From Epiperipatus broadwayi (Eukaryota; Onychophora; Udeonychophora; Euonychophora; Peripatidae), in assembly GCA_028023455.1 (NCBI GenBank), contig JAQFVV010006342.1:2255001-2319000 (forward strand): DNA of 64,000 bases. The letters are read 5' to 3'. The position numbers and the translations under genes are program-made. Shown one piece after another: positions 49,721 through 62,475 of this stretch; within the stretch, counting starts at the first letter, position 1; each line of letters starts with the position of its first letter. A model generated the notes under the pieces. The model was not told the origin of the DNA. It searched no databases and saw only the letters and a program-made list of their open reading frames with translations.

Positions 49721-50627
49721 GCATATTTATTTATTTACAGAAATTCTATTCTTTCACACATTTTATTCATGGGACATAAAGAACTGGAGCATGAAGAGAT
49801 TATTTAGGTCATGAAGAAAACTGTCTATAGCATGAATACTGCTTGTTGTATAAAGAAAACTGCCTGGGGGTATAGTGAAGAATACCTAACCATATTGCTA
49901 TGTAAAAAGTTGTATTAGTGTGTATATATATATTGTAACCATATATTTTAGTATAAAATATAATAATTGATGTAACTGGTATAAAAATTTCTCTGTCTTC
50001 TTTTGGTGATTTGATTGGCTTGATTTGCACTTTGAACAGATTACTCTCTTATATTCAAAATAATTTATTAGAGAGAATGGGTAATATTTTGCCTTACTTG
50101 TTGTCTATATTATTTTAATAAATTTAAATTGCTTCTTTCCATATACTAATTCATATCAAAATGTTTAACTTTTTAAAAATTTGACAACACATTAAATTTG
50201 GTAAAATATTATTAAAAATAATAATAATTTTTATTTGTTTAAAATGGTCTTAAAAATTATTTCCATTGAATTAAAAAAAACCATTTGTTCAACTAAATTT
50301 AATTATTAAAAATAAATACAGTAATTACGTATGCGTTTCAATGTAAAAAAAGAAAGGAGCGCGAATTAAAAAAAAAGATCGTCTGATAGTGTTGCTTTTG
50401 GGGGGAGAAAGAAAAGAAAATGGTAAAAGGCAAATGGTGTAAATATGATAAGCTTATTTTAAAATAGTTAACAAGTAAACGGATTACCACAAAGTTTTCT
50501 ATAAACGTAAAAATAACATAGTGGTATTTAATAATAAGATGAATTGCTAAATTTAAAAGTCTGTTCAAGTCGGCTAGCCAGGTGGATCAAATTGGTAATA
50601 ATAATTTTCCAATATTACATTTGAAAT
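49721..50627. other. Region upstream of the kinase-like gene
   Basis: Positions 50320-50620 are less simple and slightly richer in G/C (GGAGCGCG, GTCGGCTAGCCAGGTGG) than the surrounding repeats. That fits a 5' UTR or promoter zone for the exon at 50628, but no TATA or initiator element is recognised. Confidence 0.35.
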
Positions 50628-50674
50628 ATGTCGGAGCTTTCCAGTTTAAAAGCAGAATTAATTGCAAGATTTTG
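50628..50674 (+). CDS. Candidate first coding exon of the kinase-like gene
   Basis: ATG at 50628-50630 opens MSELSSLKAELIARF and two bases of a further codon, then a good donor GTATGT at 50675. An in-frame TGA at 50622-50624 sits just upstream, so the reading frame must begin at this ATG. It lies in a GC-richer patch about 3.2 kb before the first sure exon and on the same strand. The intron phase (2) does not join directly to the exon at 53871 (which needs phase 1), so at least one further exon must lie between them, or this exon belongs elsewhere. Confidence 0.35.
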
Positions 50675-53600
50675 GTATGTTTTAAAATATTTATTATTCT
50701 ACAATTTGGAAAAATTAAATAAGTATTTTAATTACAGAAGTTTTATAAATATGAAAATTTGCTTTTTAAAAAAGAAGAAGTTTAAATTAAAGTAAAATGT
50801 TAAAGTTATTAACATAGTTTAATATTTCCGTTTATAATTTTAATAAAAAATATAGTATTGATTGATATTTAACTTTGCAATGCCAGTAATATATTTGCTA
50901 GTTAATTTGTTTACCATTTGGATAATAAAAACAGTCTTCAAATAATTAATCAAAGCTATTTTCTAATTTTATCGTCAGTTTGGAATGATTAAATTAATTG
51001 CTATAATTAGTATTCTTAGATTTAAGCATGGATAAATAAATATTAGCATGGATGTGATAAACTTGGAACAGTTTTAATAGAGAAATGTAGAAATTAATAA
51101 CTTATGAAAAAACATTTTCATTTAAACTCTGCGTGTCATGTTTTGGAATTGTTTCATGTTTATGGAGCCACGTAAAATCGTTAATCTAATAGTGCTTATA
51201 ATAACTAATACAAATGGATAAAATTATATGCATGGAATTCAACTATAATTGTAGCTATTACTTCGTATATTTATTGTTCGACACATCGTACATGGATTTC
51301 ACGGATCATATTTGTAGTTATAAAATGCTATACAATTTAATTTGTGATACACACACCTGCTAGAATTCATGTATTGAACTATAAAATGCTATACATTTAA
51401 TTTATATCACACACACACCTGTTAGATTTTATGTATTTGATGAATAATGCATTACTTTAATTTTATCGTTATATGAACTTGCATGTGAAGTTCATAAGTT
51501 ATATTTTATTAAGTTTAAATTAATAGGGGTTGAATAAAATACTTATTCAAGAGAATAGCGCTTGCGAAAAAGCTTGAAAAGTACTAAATGAATTTATGAG
51601 ATGTATCAATTTTTCATGAGGTATTTTGTGAGTCTTTCCAGATTTCTATTCCTATACTAATATTACTTATATTACATATGTTTTATTTTAAGCAAGATAA
51701 GTTAGTACATTAGTTGTCCTGATTAGTGTAACATTTTATTATGCAAGAACCCACATTTGCTAAAATGTTAGTGTTTTCTGAATGGTCAGAATAACTGAGG
51801 AGGATGATTTTGCACTTTAATGTGAAGTAAATAGTAATGTTGTTTTATAATGTTAAAAGGCATTAATCTGTGCCGGTGGTTAATCCGCAGATTACTTAAT
51901 TGCCATTTTTTTGTATTTTACACTCATTCCTGTGCTGGTGGTTAATCCGCGGAATTGTGTAATTATACTTATTACTTTATGATGGTGTATAAATCCACAA
52001 AGCGTTTAGTGTTATTTAATTCCTATGTGTAGATGAATGCATCCACAGGAATATGGTTTTACTTCATAGATATAAGTTGGGCAAAGTATTTTAGTTATTC
52101 TGCTAAATCATCTTCTTCCATTTGTAAGTATAATTTATAAGTTAGATCATTAAATTGTAGCAGGACATTCTATTCAAGTTACCTCATAATAATTAACTGT
52201 TGGTTGATTATTATTTACCTGAATGTAAGTTTAAATTTTCACTTTATTTAATGATTGCATTATAGCTAAATCCTACAGATATAATATTATGTATTATATT
52301 GTTATAAGTTACGGTATAGATTTATTGAATCTGGAAATGACATTAGATGTTTCATGAGTTGATGTTGAATTTAGTATAATTTCCTCAATACATTCATTAT
52401 ATCAAATTGAAATATAAGGTATGATTAGGTTTTTAAAAACCGTACCTATGATATGTTATTGAAGAAAGTCGATGGAATTATAATTTATTTATTTTATTTG
52501 TTTATTTATGTCTTTAATTATAACATTAGAATTAATTACTTATTATTCATAAATTTGTAAATAAACGTTGATTTATAATTAAACTTACTGTGCCGTTGCT
52601 ATTTGTCATTCGTAAAATCAGAAATCATAAACCTTGGATAGAGCATACATTGAAGTACATACTATCGTCAACATGATATAAGAGTTTAGTGATATTTTGA
52701 GAAAACATTTGGATGCTTTTCGTCTTTGGTAGTTTATGATGTGTAAGGTACAATAAAATCCCATTTACCTTTTCCATCATTTTAGCTTTGCGTAGTTGAT
52801 TCTAGTATACAATATAAATTGATTATTAAACCTGTAAACAGATTTACCAGATAATGACATGATTGAATATATTTACTTAACGTTTTTAAATTGTCATTTG
52901 TCAGTATAATAAGAGTCTCAGTGATATAGTAAACTATAAAAAAAGAACCCAAGTATTTATGTTTATTTATTGCAAAGCTTTACCTGGACTAGCATTTGTA
53001 TTAAAAATCATATAGATGGTTTAAAATTTCATAATCTTATGTAGTTCCACAAATTATGCCATCTTGTACATGGTCGGCCATCGGGTCTCATACAATGAAA
53101 ATCGCAAATTAAGATTTGAAAGATAATAACATTACATACTTATAATTTGTTTAATGTATTTTATCATACTACTATGATAGGTCTTCGCGGTACACCCTGG
53201 CTGCGATCAAATTAAATCATAAAAAGTTTATGTTATATCATTGGTTTGGTCTGTGGTAAGTTGCTCCAGATGTTGGTTGTGGTCTTTGGTGCATAATATA
53301 GATGGCATGATATGCTTTTGGTTACAGCTCTTAATAGCTGACAATGTGCAGCGGGAATTGATCGGTGATCGAGGTTACAATTCTTAGCGCACTTATGTTT
53401 TGGTGATATTATGTAGTTGGGACAACTATCGAACGATTACAATATATATATAGTGAGGAAACCTAGTCATACATCTCATGACTTAATTAACTTGTATTTA
53501 CAAATGTAATATAATAAGCTTGCCAATATATATATATCTTAAAGTACAAAATATAATCATTTCTATTTACTGCTTGATAGATGCTTAAAATAATTTATAT

Positions 53601-53870
53601 TTAGAATTATAAATAAAAAAACTTTTATATGATTAAAAAGCATTACACAAGATAATTTTTTTAAAAAAATATCATTTCTGTATTTTAATTTATTCTGTTA
53701 CAACATAGTTTTAATTCATGCCTTACTATTAATTTCAGTCAGAATGACAAGATGGAATTTAAATAATATATGTCTATGTTTTGAGATGTTTGTTACATTG
53801 TAATATTTTTTAAGTATATAATTTATTTGACTTCCTATCTTTTTATATGTTTGTTATTAATTTATTGTAG
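50675..53870 (+). other. Putative 5' intron(s) of the kinase-like gene
   Basis: The sequence is less repetitive than the rest of the window. It contains a decayed tandem motif at 51860-52050. The missing phase-compatible exon that should supply the start of the nucleotide-binding loop (its last base completes a Gly codon) was not found. The acceptor TTTATTGTAG ends at 53870. Confidence 0.4.
51860..52050 (+). repeat. Degenerate short tandem motif
   Basis: Four diverged copies of a GTGCCGGTGGTTAATCCGCAG-like word occur near 51870, 51932, 51980 and 52028, at spacings of about 48-62 bp, each keeping GGTG and ATCC(A/G)CA. The copies lie inside the putative intron. Confidence 0.5.
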
Positions 53871-54031
53871 GTGGCCCTGGTTCAAGAAAAGGCCGTATTG
53901 TAGATGATTTAGCAAGTATGTATGGATTTCACGTCATCAATGCTGAAGAATTAATTTTAGACAAACTTCCTCAAAAGGTTGAAGAAAACACTACAGTACA
54001 TTCCACTCGAGGGGTTCAAGAACTACTTCAT
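53871..54031 (+). CDS. Adenylate-kinase-like P-loop protein, internal exon
   Basis: The exon of 161 bp lies between acceptor TTTATTGTAG and donor GTGAGT. It is open in one frame: two bases completing a codon from the previous exon (GT, predicted Gly), then 53 codons. It begins GPGSRKGRIVDDLASMYGFH, followed by VINAEELIL. This matches the N-terminus of adenylate kinases (GGPGSGKGTQ...YGF-H(L/I)S-GDLL): nucleotide-binding loop, first helix, second strand and the start of the NMP-binding part. The loop departs from the family: Arg replaces the Gly before the invariant Lys, and Arg replaces the following Thr. The protein may bind nucleotide in an altered way or be a pseudokinase. The upstream intron is phase 1 and the downstream intron phase 0. 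The exact family member is not recognised. Confidence 0.85.
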
Positions 54032-57000
54032 GTGAGTATTGATATGAAAGTATAAAATGATGTGATTTGGAATATTTAGGTGAATGTTTATATTGTATTA
54101 TGATTTGAGTGCACTAATAATGGTCTTTCACTTAGATTATATTGGTATCACAACACTGAATGATTCTAAATTGAATATTTAAGGCTGAAATATACTTCGT
54201 ATTATATATTATATGCCATCCAAAGAAAAGTATAGGTAAACAAAAAAAAATATATAAACAAACAAAAAGTAAAAAACAGAAAATGTGTATCTTTAATAAA
54301 TTTTATATGGCAGCAGTCATTTTCCCTCTCCTGATTGCCTTTTGTGATCACATTTATTAATATTATCCTTTACTTTGATGTGCACTGTTTTGCATATTAA
54401 ATTTATTTCTAAGCATAGAGCTAAAAGTTTGCAAGATTTAATAAAATTTCTAAAATATTTTTCTTAAATGATAATAAAAGCTTTAAATCATTCTTAAGTG
54501 CATCATAAATCTTAAATTTGAAGAGTTTAAACAATAATCCAAAATGAATAATGTGTAGATTTAAAATGAATACAGACTTAAAAACATTAAAACAACTAGA
54601 ACATTATCTATAGATAAGATTGCTAATAAGTTAGTGAAGAAAAAGAATATTATCCAATGAAAGCTTCACTTTCTTTTCATTTAAAACATAAATTTCAGTA
54701 TGGTAAGTTTGTTATTATTTTTATTTTTTGAATGAATGCAAATGAGTCAATATATACAAAGTATATATATATAATCAAAATTTCTTCAAATTTATAACTC
54801 AATCAGACTAGCCAAAAAAAATTAATTCTAAATTTCACTGCTACAAACAGACTTCTCAAGTGTAAAGAATTACAAAATAACATATTTAAACTAAACATTA
54901 CCCACAATTCCATTTACTTATCATGCACCCTTAATATTAAAAGAACTTTTAAATAAGTTAATTGCTTCAGAATCATAAATTTTTAATAATAAAGATTCTT
55001 TAATTCATCTTTTTATTTCATTTCTCTCAAAGAAGACAACCGTAGCTTCATCAAAATTAATAGTGTGGTATGTATCTCATTCTCGGATATAAAAAATAGG
55101 CAAAACTCAGTATACGTATCGCCACACATAGCAAGATAGAGTAATCAATGGATGCCAAAAGGTTTGTGCATAAAATCTCCATCTAGTGCCTACTCATCCA
55201 ATATCCCAACTAGTTTCTGCTTGTGGCCTTCATCAGTGAGGAGCAATACCTATAGTGAATTTTGCCTTTTTTAATAACAGTTATAAGCAAACATAAGAAA
55301 TGGTGATCATGTGATGTTCTTGGATATATAAAGCAGAACAAAGATATTTATCTCTAACTGTACTTTTATGTACCTTTACTCTTTCAATTAAGGTAATACT
55401 ACTCTGACCTATATATACTGCCTACAAAAACAAGGGATAATATATATTACTCCAGGAATAGTAGTCTTTCTATAATACAAAGGGAATTTTAATAATTATA
55501 AAGTTGATTTAAAATATCCTCTTATTCACTGGCTATTGATTATTTTGGCAATATATATCTTATAAATATTGAGAATCTAAAAGAACAATATTGTAACAAT
55601 CATTTATTGGTTTTTTATTTAGAACTGATAGGAAGATTTATGTTTGTTGTGTTTCATTTCAATTAATTATTTATTATCAAGATTAAAAATATCATTAACT
55701 TTCTTGTATTGCAAGAGTGTATATGTTTAACAACTGTTTCGTCACAGCTAGATATACACAATTTAAATTAAACATTTTATAGGTGAAGTTTGATGTGCAA
55801 TCATCTATTTTATTAAATTGACTTCAACGGAGAATATATCTCATATCTAACTGGATTAGACATATATCTTAAATGTTTATTGTTTATTTGTCTTATATAG
55901 ATTTGTTTATATTTTCATTGTTAATAAACTTTACATTTGTTTAGAACAAATAGACTTGCTTTATTGCCATTCAATTTTTTTAATGTAAATCTATTGGCCA
56001 ATAATATTTTGACAAGGTATTCACGTCTTGACTTACATCCCATAATTTATTATAAGTAATCATATAACAGTCTGGAAATTCAATCGTATGTAATTTATAT
56101 TCAATTAAATATTATTCTCTTATTATTAAATTTAATATTTTATCATTTGGTTCAAATATTTATCTTTATGTGGTAATAAATAATTGATTTAGAATTATTA
56201 GATATCTAATAGGCAATTAGAAGTTTATTATAATTATTTTATTAGTTATATGTAAGTTATGTTAGGATAGAAATTTATATACGAACTGATTCGATAATTT
56301 ACAAAGTAAATAAAGACAATTACAATTGGATGTTTGCATATTTTTTTAAGCTATTATTTATTGGGTGAATATTATATTAAGTTTAGTATTTAGTTATAAA
56401 GATGGTAATCTTATTATATTATAAAATTGATAACAGTATATCGAAATTAATGTTTGAAGTTCATTAAATAAAGTGATTTGCTTTAATTATATTTAAAGTT
56501 CATTTGTGTAGATCATAAATTTAGTTTAAACACTAGGTTTTAATATTGGCATTTTATCATAGTAGAACATTAATATTCTTTTACATATTATGGTAATTAT
56601 AATTTAAAGTTTGATAACTTAGTTTTATTAGATTGAAGAATAATTTATTGTGATTTGATAATTGTATTTGAATAAGTATCAAGTGGGAATTCATTGTTTA
56701 TCTTGCATTATGATCGGATATTGTAAATTTTAAGGTTATTTAAAGGGTCAAGTTTGTACGTTATATTAAAGTCTTTGTTTCCTCTTATAATTTTCATTTT
56801 GTTATAAATAGCTTCTAAATTCGTAGGGCATATTAAGGTTATTCTTTTATCTATTCGTGAATCATTTTGTTTAAATATTAATAACGTTGAATGTTTGGGA
56901 TAAGTTCATATTGTTATAAATAGTGTTTTAATTCATGAAGAACCTTAAAGTTTATTTTCCCCATCTTTTGTTACTATATTTATTTTATTGCAAGTAGTTT

Positions 57001-57326
57001 GTTTAATAGGAACCTATTGCTATTTATAAGATCGTGACATTTGGTTATATTATCTTTGATTTCCAATATGTTACAACTAGCGCTCATATTCTTAGAACGA
57101 TTTGAAATATTTCTTTTATTTGGGTCCAGTATGTTAAAAATGCAGCCCAAATCTGGGGGGCTATTAAATAAGAGCTTAGCACAAGTTAAAAAATGCTGAT
57201 AAGTTTTGATGACAAGTTATTAGCCAAAACATTAATTAAATAATTATTAAATGAAGTTCATCCCTTATCAGATGATTATGAAATGTTAATTTTGCTTTTC
57301 CATTTTTTTTTTTGTTTCTTTTATAG
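54032..57326 (+). other. Phase-0 intron of the kinase-like gene
   Basis: The donor is GTGAGT at 54032 and the acceptor is a T-rich tract ending TTTTATAG at 57326. The intron carries a hammerhead-like motif at 55205-55240 (minus) and, at about 56800-57130, a decayed repeat of about 110 bp built around GTTATAAATAG / GTTACAACTAG. No other gene was seen. Confidence 0.7.
55205..55240 (-). other. Possible hammerhead-like relic in the intron
   Basis: On the minus strand, CTGATGA (complement of 55230-55236), then AGGCCACAAGCA, then GAAAC (GAAA is the complement of 55214-55217). Both core words are present, but the intervening bases do not form a good stem II. It may be the tail of a Penelope-like element. 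Confidence 0.25.
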
Positions 57327-57500
57327 GAAGACCCAAGTCGGCTTACTCTGGAATGGGTTTTTCAACTGATTAGAGATGAAATAGACGCCAGACCGAGCAA
57401 ATGTTACCTCATTGATATCATGCCAAATCTTAAATTTATATTAAAAGTTGAAACTTATGTAAAAGATTGTTTCACAGAAATGAAAGAATTTGAAGAAGTG
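57327..57500 (+). CDS. Adenylate-kinase-like P-loop protein, next exon
   Basis: The exon has 58 codons exactly (phase 0 at both ends), with acceptor TTTTATAG and donor GTAAGA. It continues the reading frame of 53871-54031. It encodes DPSRLTLEWVFQLIRDEI and, further on, CYLIDIMPNLKFIL, then an acidic end (EMKEFEEV). In adenylate kinases the same position has the helix after the NMP-binding domain and the strand (G)FLIDG(Y/F)PR. Here that strand reads YLIDIMPNL, so the substrate-contacting Gly and Arg of the DG-PR motif are absent. The gene continues to the right, and no later exon was found before the window ends. Confidence 0.85.
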
Positions 57501-57909
57501 GTAAGATAGTTTTTCCGCATTTATTTTTTTAAAAGTGATTCTAATTTGTATTAGAGTTTAAACATATTATCTTTTAATTACAATCATTTTAGTCATTATA
57601 AATTATATTGCAATCAACGTAACCAGTTTATAATTTAACATATCAAAGAGGTGAATTAGAATACTATGAATCAGAATATTATAACTTTTATCCAAATATG
57701 AAGTAAGATATTAGATATTGCATGTAATAGCCAAATTCTTATAAGGACTGATTCATCAGTTATGCCAAACCCTTAACATGGGTTTGAATCTTATTTATAT
57801 TAAATACATTTTTTTTGATTTATTTGAAAGATAGAATGCAAACAGTTATTAAATGGGAAATTTTTTTATAATCAATACACAAGAAGAGATTATATAACTT
57901 ATATATATA
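57501..57909 (+). other. Start of the 3' intron
   Basis: The donor is GTAAGA at 57501. The sequence is AT-rich and no exon is seen. The intron, if it is one, is longer than 6.4 kb and is filled by the repeats that follow. Confidence 0.5.
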
Positions 57910-58740
57910 TGGTATGGAGGTAGTGGGGGAAAGTGGGGTGATGGAAAACATCATCAACCCCAAGTACAAAATATTTCAAATAATGAAATTTAATATATAA
58001 GTAATGATATCTATATCAAATAAAGATAATCCATATTTAATATAAATTAAATATCAAGTAAATGATAAAGTAATGATTGACTATGAATTAATATAAGAAG
58101 TAACATGAGATATCATTCTGAGAGATCAGCCCAGCTAACTATAATTAATATAATTAACTCTAAGTTCACCAGCATTATAAGTATAAGTCCTTCATCATCA
58201 TGAATGATCAATAATCAAAATAAATCAATAGTCAATGTGGTGACTGGATTTGAAATGGGTCTATTGTAGACCAGGCCAACTATTTAGCCTTTGCCAGTTT
58301 GGGCAATTATTTAAATATAATTTGGATGCATAAACTTAAGTGCTAATCCATCAGAATATATAACTATAAAAATGATAATGTCAGGTATTAAAACAGGCTT
58401 ATCATCATCCAGTGTATTGGCCAACTATAAACTTAAATTCTAATAAATACTAAACTAAATAAAAATGTAATGCATGGATGTTAAACAATATACTCTTGGT
58501 GTCAATTCAGGATGATGATAATAATAATCATTATCAACTGGATACTCATAACCCCTTTCATATAATAGACCATTATAAATGAACCTAGATCAGAGAACAC
58601 AAGCTCTATAACTGTTATAGTGAACAAGAAATGATGAAACACATAATATTCTAAACTATCTACAATTAATTTCACTGGAATAATTTTAACAATTGAATAT
58701 AAGTTTATTAATAACAATGAAAAAATAACATTAAATTCTG
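57910..58740 (+). repeat. Dispersed repeat family F4, copy 2
   Basis: This is the partner of 46060-46800 (see that entry for the shared blocks). It leads directly into an F3 copy, so F4 and F3 may be parts of one larger element. Confidence 0.55.
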
Positions 58741-60244
58741 CAGAATATGGCTATACATATCAATTAACCCTTCTGATTTTGATTAACAGAAAATCAAAAT
58801 TTAAGTTATTACATTGATTTACCTATATGTTCCAATATAAACACCTATATATCTGCACTTAGACATGCAATATAATTTATGGACATATTTGGATCATCAT
58901 ATAAAAATAAAGTAAATGATTAAAATTTACATATACATGTCTATCCAACATGCAATGGTATATGCACACAGACATGAAAATTTAAGTTATCACATTTTAA
59001 TGATACAGATATCTCACATTAGGTATACTTAAAACTCATATATATCATTGCACAGACCCATGGTATAATAATTGAGTAACATATAAATGAAATTCATTTT
59101 CTTTCTTATAATTCATAAATAATGATAGATTTAACATATATGTGTGTGCACATAGAATTCACACATGCATGTGTATATAAATAAATAATATGAATCACTT
59201 ATTAAATATGACAGACTTTTTTTTTTTTTAAAAAAAATCAATTCCAGGACAGTTTATAAAAGTGCCTTTTCTTGACAGGTTACTCTTAATTAATTAATTT
59301 TAAACATTTTTTAAATTTAAAATATAGATTTTAAATGTCTCTTTTTTTCTTCAATAAATAATTTAAAATAATATCATTCTCGATTATATGTCTCACTTTT
59401 AAAAAATGTCATTTTAAGTAAGGAAATTATTTAAAATTTCATTCTCATTATATATAATGCTACTCTACTCACCAGCTGTGCTTCATATATCTATGTTTAT
59501 CTGTGCTTTTCTGCATATAGATAAAACAGCATATGTATAACAAATTCTTCATCCAACTGATGGATTCTCTTGATGGAAGCCAGTCTGGGATTGTCCTCAA
59601 TCAGCAAAGATATCAGGTAACTGTTTCCATTAATCAGTTCCACTTAGACTTCAGGCAAGCCAGCCATATTCATCCACACTAGGACTTTGGAATACTGGTA
59701 GGTGACTCTTTTTCTTCCATGTGAATTCAAACTCTACCATAGTGAACTACGGGGAAATTCCTGGTCTTGCTATCCTTGCCTTCATTTATATTTTCATGTT
59801 ATCTATTTGAATAACTCTGCAAACCCACTACTCTAAGAACTCTAGGAAAACCAGCTAATCTTTTTATTCATCCTTTATAGATAGGATGGGATGGAAAAAA
59901 TTCATTAACTCAAGAATATTTTCCCCTATCTTTATCAATTTTTTAATCTACTTTAATCCTTTTTAAAAGAAACTTTGGAATTTTATCAATATAATCTATA
60001 AGCTTAACTTAAATGATTTTTAAAATAGATACTAGAATTTTTTCAATTATCAGTAGATCTATTTTAACATAAAATATGCTTGTTTTAATTTCAAAATTAG
60101 AATTCAATAAAAATATTTATTTAGATCTTTTTAAATGTTTAATTTATAATAAAATATTTTAAATTCAAAATTTACCTTTTTTATGTTATTCCAGTGTACT
60201 TGTAGAAAATATCTATAATTTTTTTTGTCTGTGTTTATTTTTAC
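58741..60244 (+). repeat. Dispersed repeat family F3, copy 2 (left inverted arm)
   Basis: It aligns with 20450-22340 in the same orientation and with 62476-64000 in reverse: AAAATGTCATTTTAAG near 59403, ATCTGTGCTTTTCTGCATA near 59500, CCATGTGAATTCAAACTCTACCAT near 59718, and the A/T-rich end near 60180-60240. A T11-A8 homopolymer pair sits near 59220. It ends where family F1 begins. Confidence 0.65.
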
Positions 60245-62475
60245 TTTTCTTTTCAACTTTATATATATATTGTACGTTACATTGTTTTTTATTAGTAAAC
60301 ATTAAAAGAATAAAAGTTTGCAAATAAAAACTTTTTTTTTAAGAATTAAAAATTGAAAATTAAAAAAATCTATCTTAAACTCGTATATATATAAATCGCA
60401 CAGATGAAAAAAAATATTAAAATAAAACTTTATTAAAAATAGAAAAGGTATTTTAAAAGCAAAAAACTCAAAAAGATTTAGAGATAAAAATATATCTTTA
60501 AGTTTGAAAACACATTAATTAATCAGAAAATGGAAATGATTATTTTAATTAGCCAATGTAAACTAGCCTTGGGCATTTAAATATATAAGCAATGGTCAGA
60601 TAGGAGAGGAAAAACAATAGGAACAGAATGGCCAATGAAAGAAATCCATCGGGGAAATCGGACCTCAACGGAAGGATCATCATCATTGATGACGTAATGT
60701 AAATTGAATCCTTAAAATTAATATAAAAGGAAAAGTTTGGAAATTATTAGGGAGTTATTACGATGTGACTATATGTGTTAGTGCGGAGTTGGAGATGAAG
60801 GGATTGAAAGATGCACTTTCAATTCTTTCAGTTGTTAACAAAAAAAAATGATGAAACATTGTTTTCTACATTGAGGACCAGCTAAAGTGAAAAACCTCTG
60901 GATGAATAAATAAAATGGCCAACAGAATACCAATCTATTTAGGATGGCATGGGAATTCACGTTTAAATGGCAAGCCACGGATAAAGCTGGACATTTTAAA
61001 TATCGTAAGAACTTTATGAACATTTTCAAAACAAACTCTAAATTCTAAACCTTTCAGAAATTATCGCAATAGTAATTCCTATCTGACCAAACTAAATTAT
61101 TTATTAATTAGTTATAATTTTATTTGATGTATTTCTTTTTTGTAAAATCATTTCCATTTATTTATTTATTTGTTCTTTAAGTTTTATTATGATTTCTGTT
61201 TTTCATTAAACTAGTTATATAAATGTTAAATTTAAGTCAGGCATGAATGGCTATATAGATTTGTAAAGTTATATATATAGTTTAAGGGAGGGTAATCTTA
61301 GGTTAATCATTTCGTAGTTGAATTGGCTCAATGGATTGGATATATTTGTGTAATTAGTAGATGTAGTATGAGATCCGTTATGGGCAGGATTGCCTATGGA
61401 TGGGTTTGTAAGTTGGCAAAGGACCGCAGTCCATTCCTATGGAGTTTTTTGTTTATTGTTCTACTCGCCAACAGATGTAGCATTCCTGTTGGTAGAGAGA
61501 CAATGTCTTCTCTAACTCTACTTACAGTTCAGATGTACATTCCTGACAGTATAGTATTTTGTGTTTTGTTGTATTTTCATGCTACATTGAACACATAAGT
61601 GTATCAGATGGATTGGAGCCGGTTTGACTGCGAACTTTTGGCCTAAGGTTAAATAAGGATAGAATATTTTCTTTCAAATGCAAATCTATGTAGTCTATTC
61701 ATACTTGACACTCTAAATAAAGATGCATTAAATTTAAGTTGGGTACAGACGCTTGCATGGGTTCGTTACTGGTTGATTATGTTTTTGGTTTTCATATTTA
61801 ATCAAAATATATAGACATTCAGTAAATACTGATACCTTACAGTGAGTATCCAAGATGTATTTATGTTGGATGTCTTTTAAGTTATTGGTGTCAATGCGGT
61901 ATCGAATATGATGAACACCATTGGGTTTCTTGTATTCCCTATGCAATTGACGGTATCAATGACTTTGTATTTTGATTGTTTATGTTTATTTTAAAATGTT
62001 TTTTGACCATGTAATCTATGTAACCGATCTATACTCAACATTAAAAACACATTTTATAAACCTATCTGTGCGAACTTATAAAAAATTAAAATGTAAACTT
62101 ATAATATTATGAAAATTAAAATGTAAATTTAAATTCTAAAATCAAGTTAAAATCCAAAGCAAAAGTTATTCTAAAATAATGCTAAATTTTATATATGTGC
62201 ATAAATAAATGTTTGTGTGTTAATTAGTGGCAGTAGCTTATTTTATTCTTTTTTTATATATTCTTAGATAAGAATTTATTATATTATTTAACCTCTGCTA
62301 TTCCTTGAGCTAGTGACATGGGCTAACGACCAGATATCAAAATATATAAATCGAAAAAAAAATTTTTTTTTTACTTACATATCTGCCTACTTTATAAATT
62401 TTTCTAGGTTCAAATGCCTAGTGGCACCCTGTAGTGCAGATTACGTTTAAGTAATTCTCCGGATCGTTATATATT
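60245..62475 (-). repeat. Dispersed repeat family F1, copy 2
   Basis: This is the reverse complement of the 6961-9640 copy over most of its length, including GATTGAAAGATGCACTTTCAAT (60802), the GCGAACTTTTGGCCTAAGGTTAA stretch near 61631 and GTGCCACTAGGC (complement near 62425). It lacks about 730 bp found in copy 1 and has about 320 bp of its own (61710-62030). ORFs at 61323-61598 (+) and 61734-61946 (-) are not maintained in the other copy. The sequence TTGGCTCAATGGATTGG (61324) with GAGATCCGTTATG (61370) has the spacing of tRNA-type A and B boxes. Confidence 0.75.

Noticed and set aside
53182-53254. Open stretch between an AG acceptor and a GTAAGT donor, tested as the missing exon before 53871
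   Set aside because: It is open in one frame, but its ending phase (2) does not join the exon at 53871, and the peptide shows no strand or Gly expected before a P-loop.
55720-55746. TTTCGTCACAG, considered as the 3' half of a hammerhead on the minus strand
   Set aside because: No CTGATGA word at a suitable distance.
61323-61598. 91-codon ORF in the second F1 copy
   Set aside because: Only the first few residues are shared with the other copy, after which the frames diverge. The shared part is better explained as a noncoding repeat with tRNA-like boxes.
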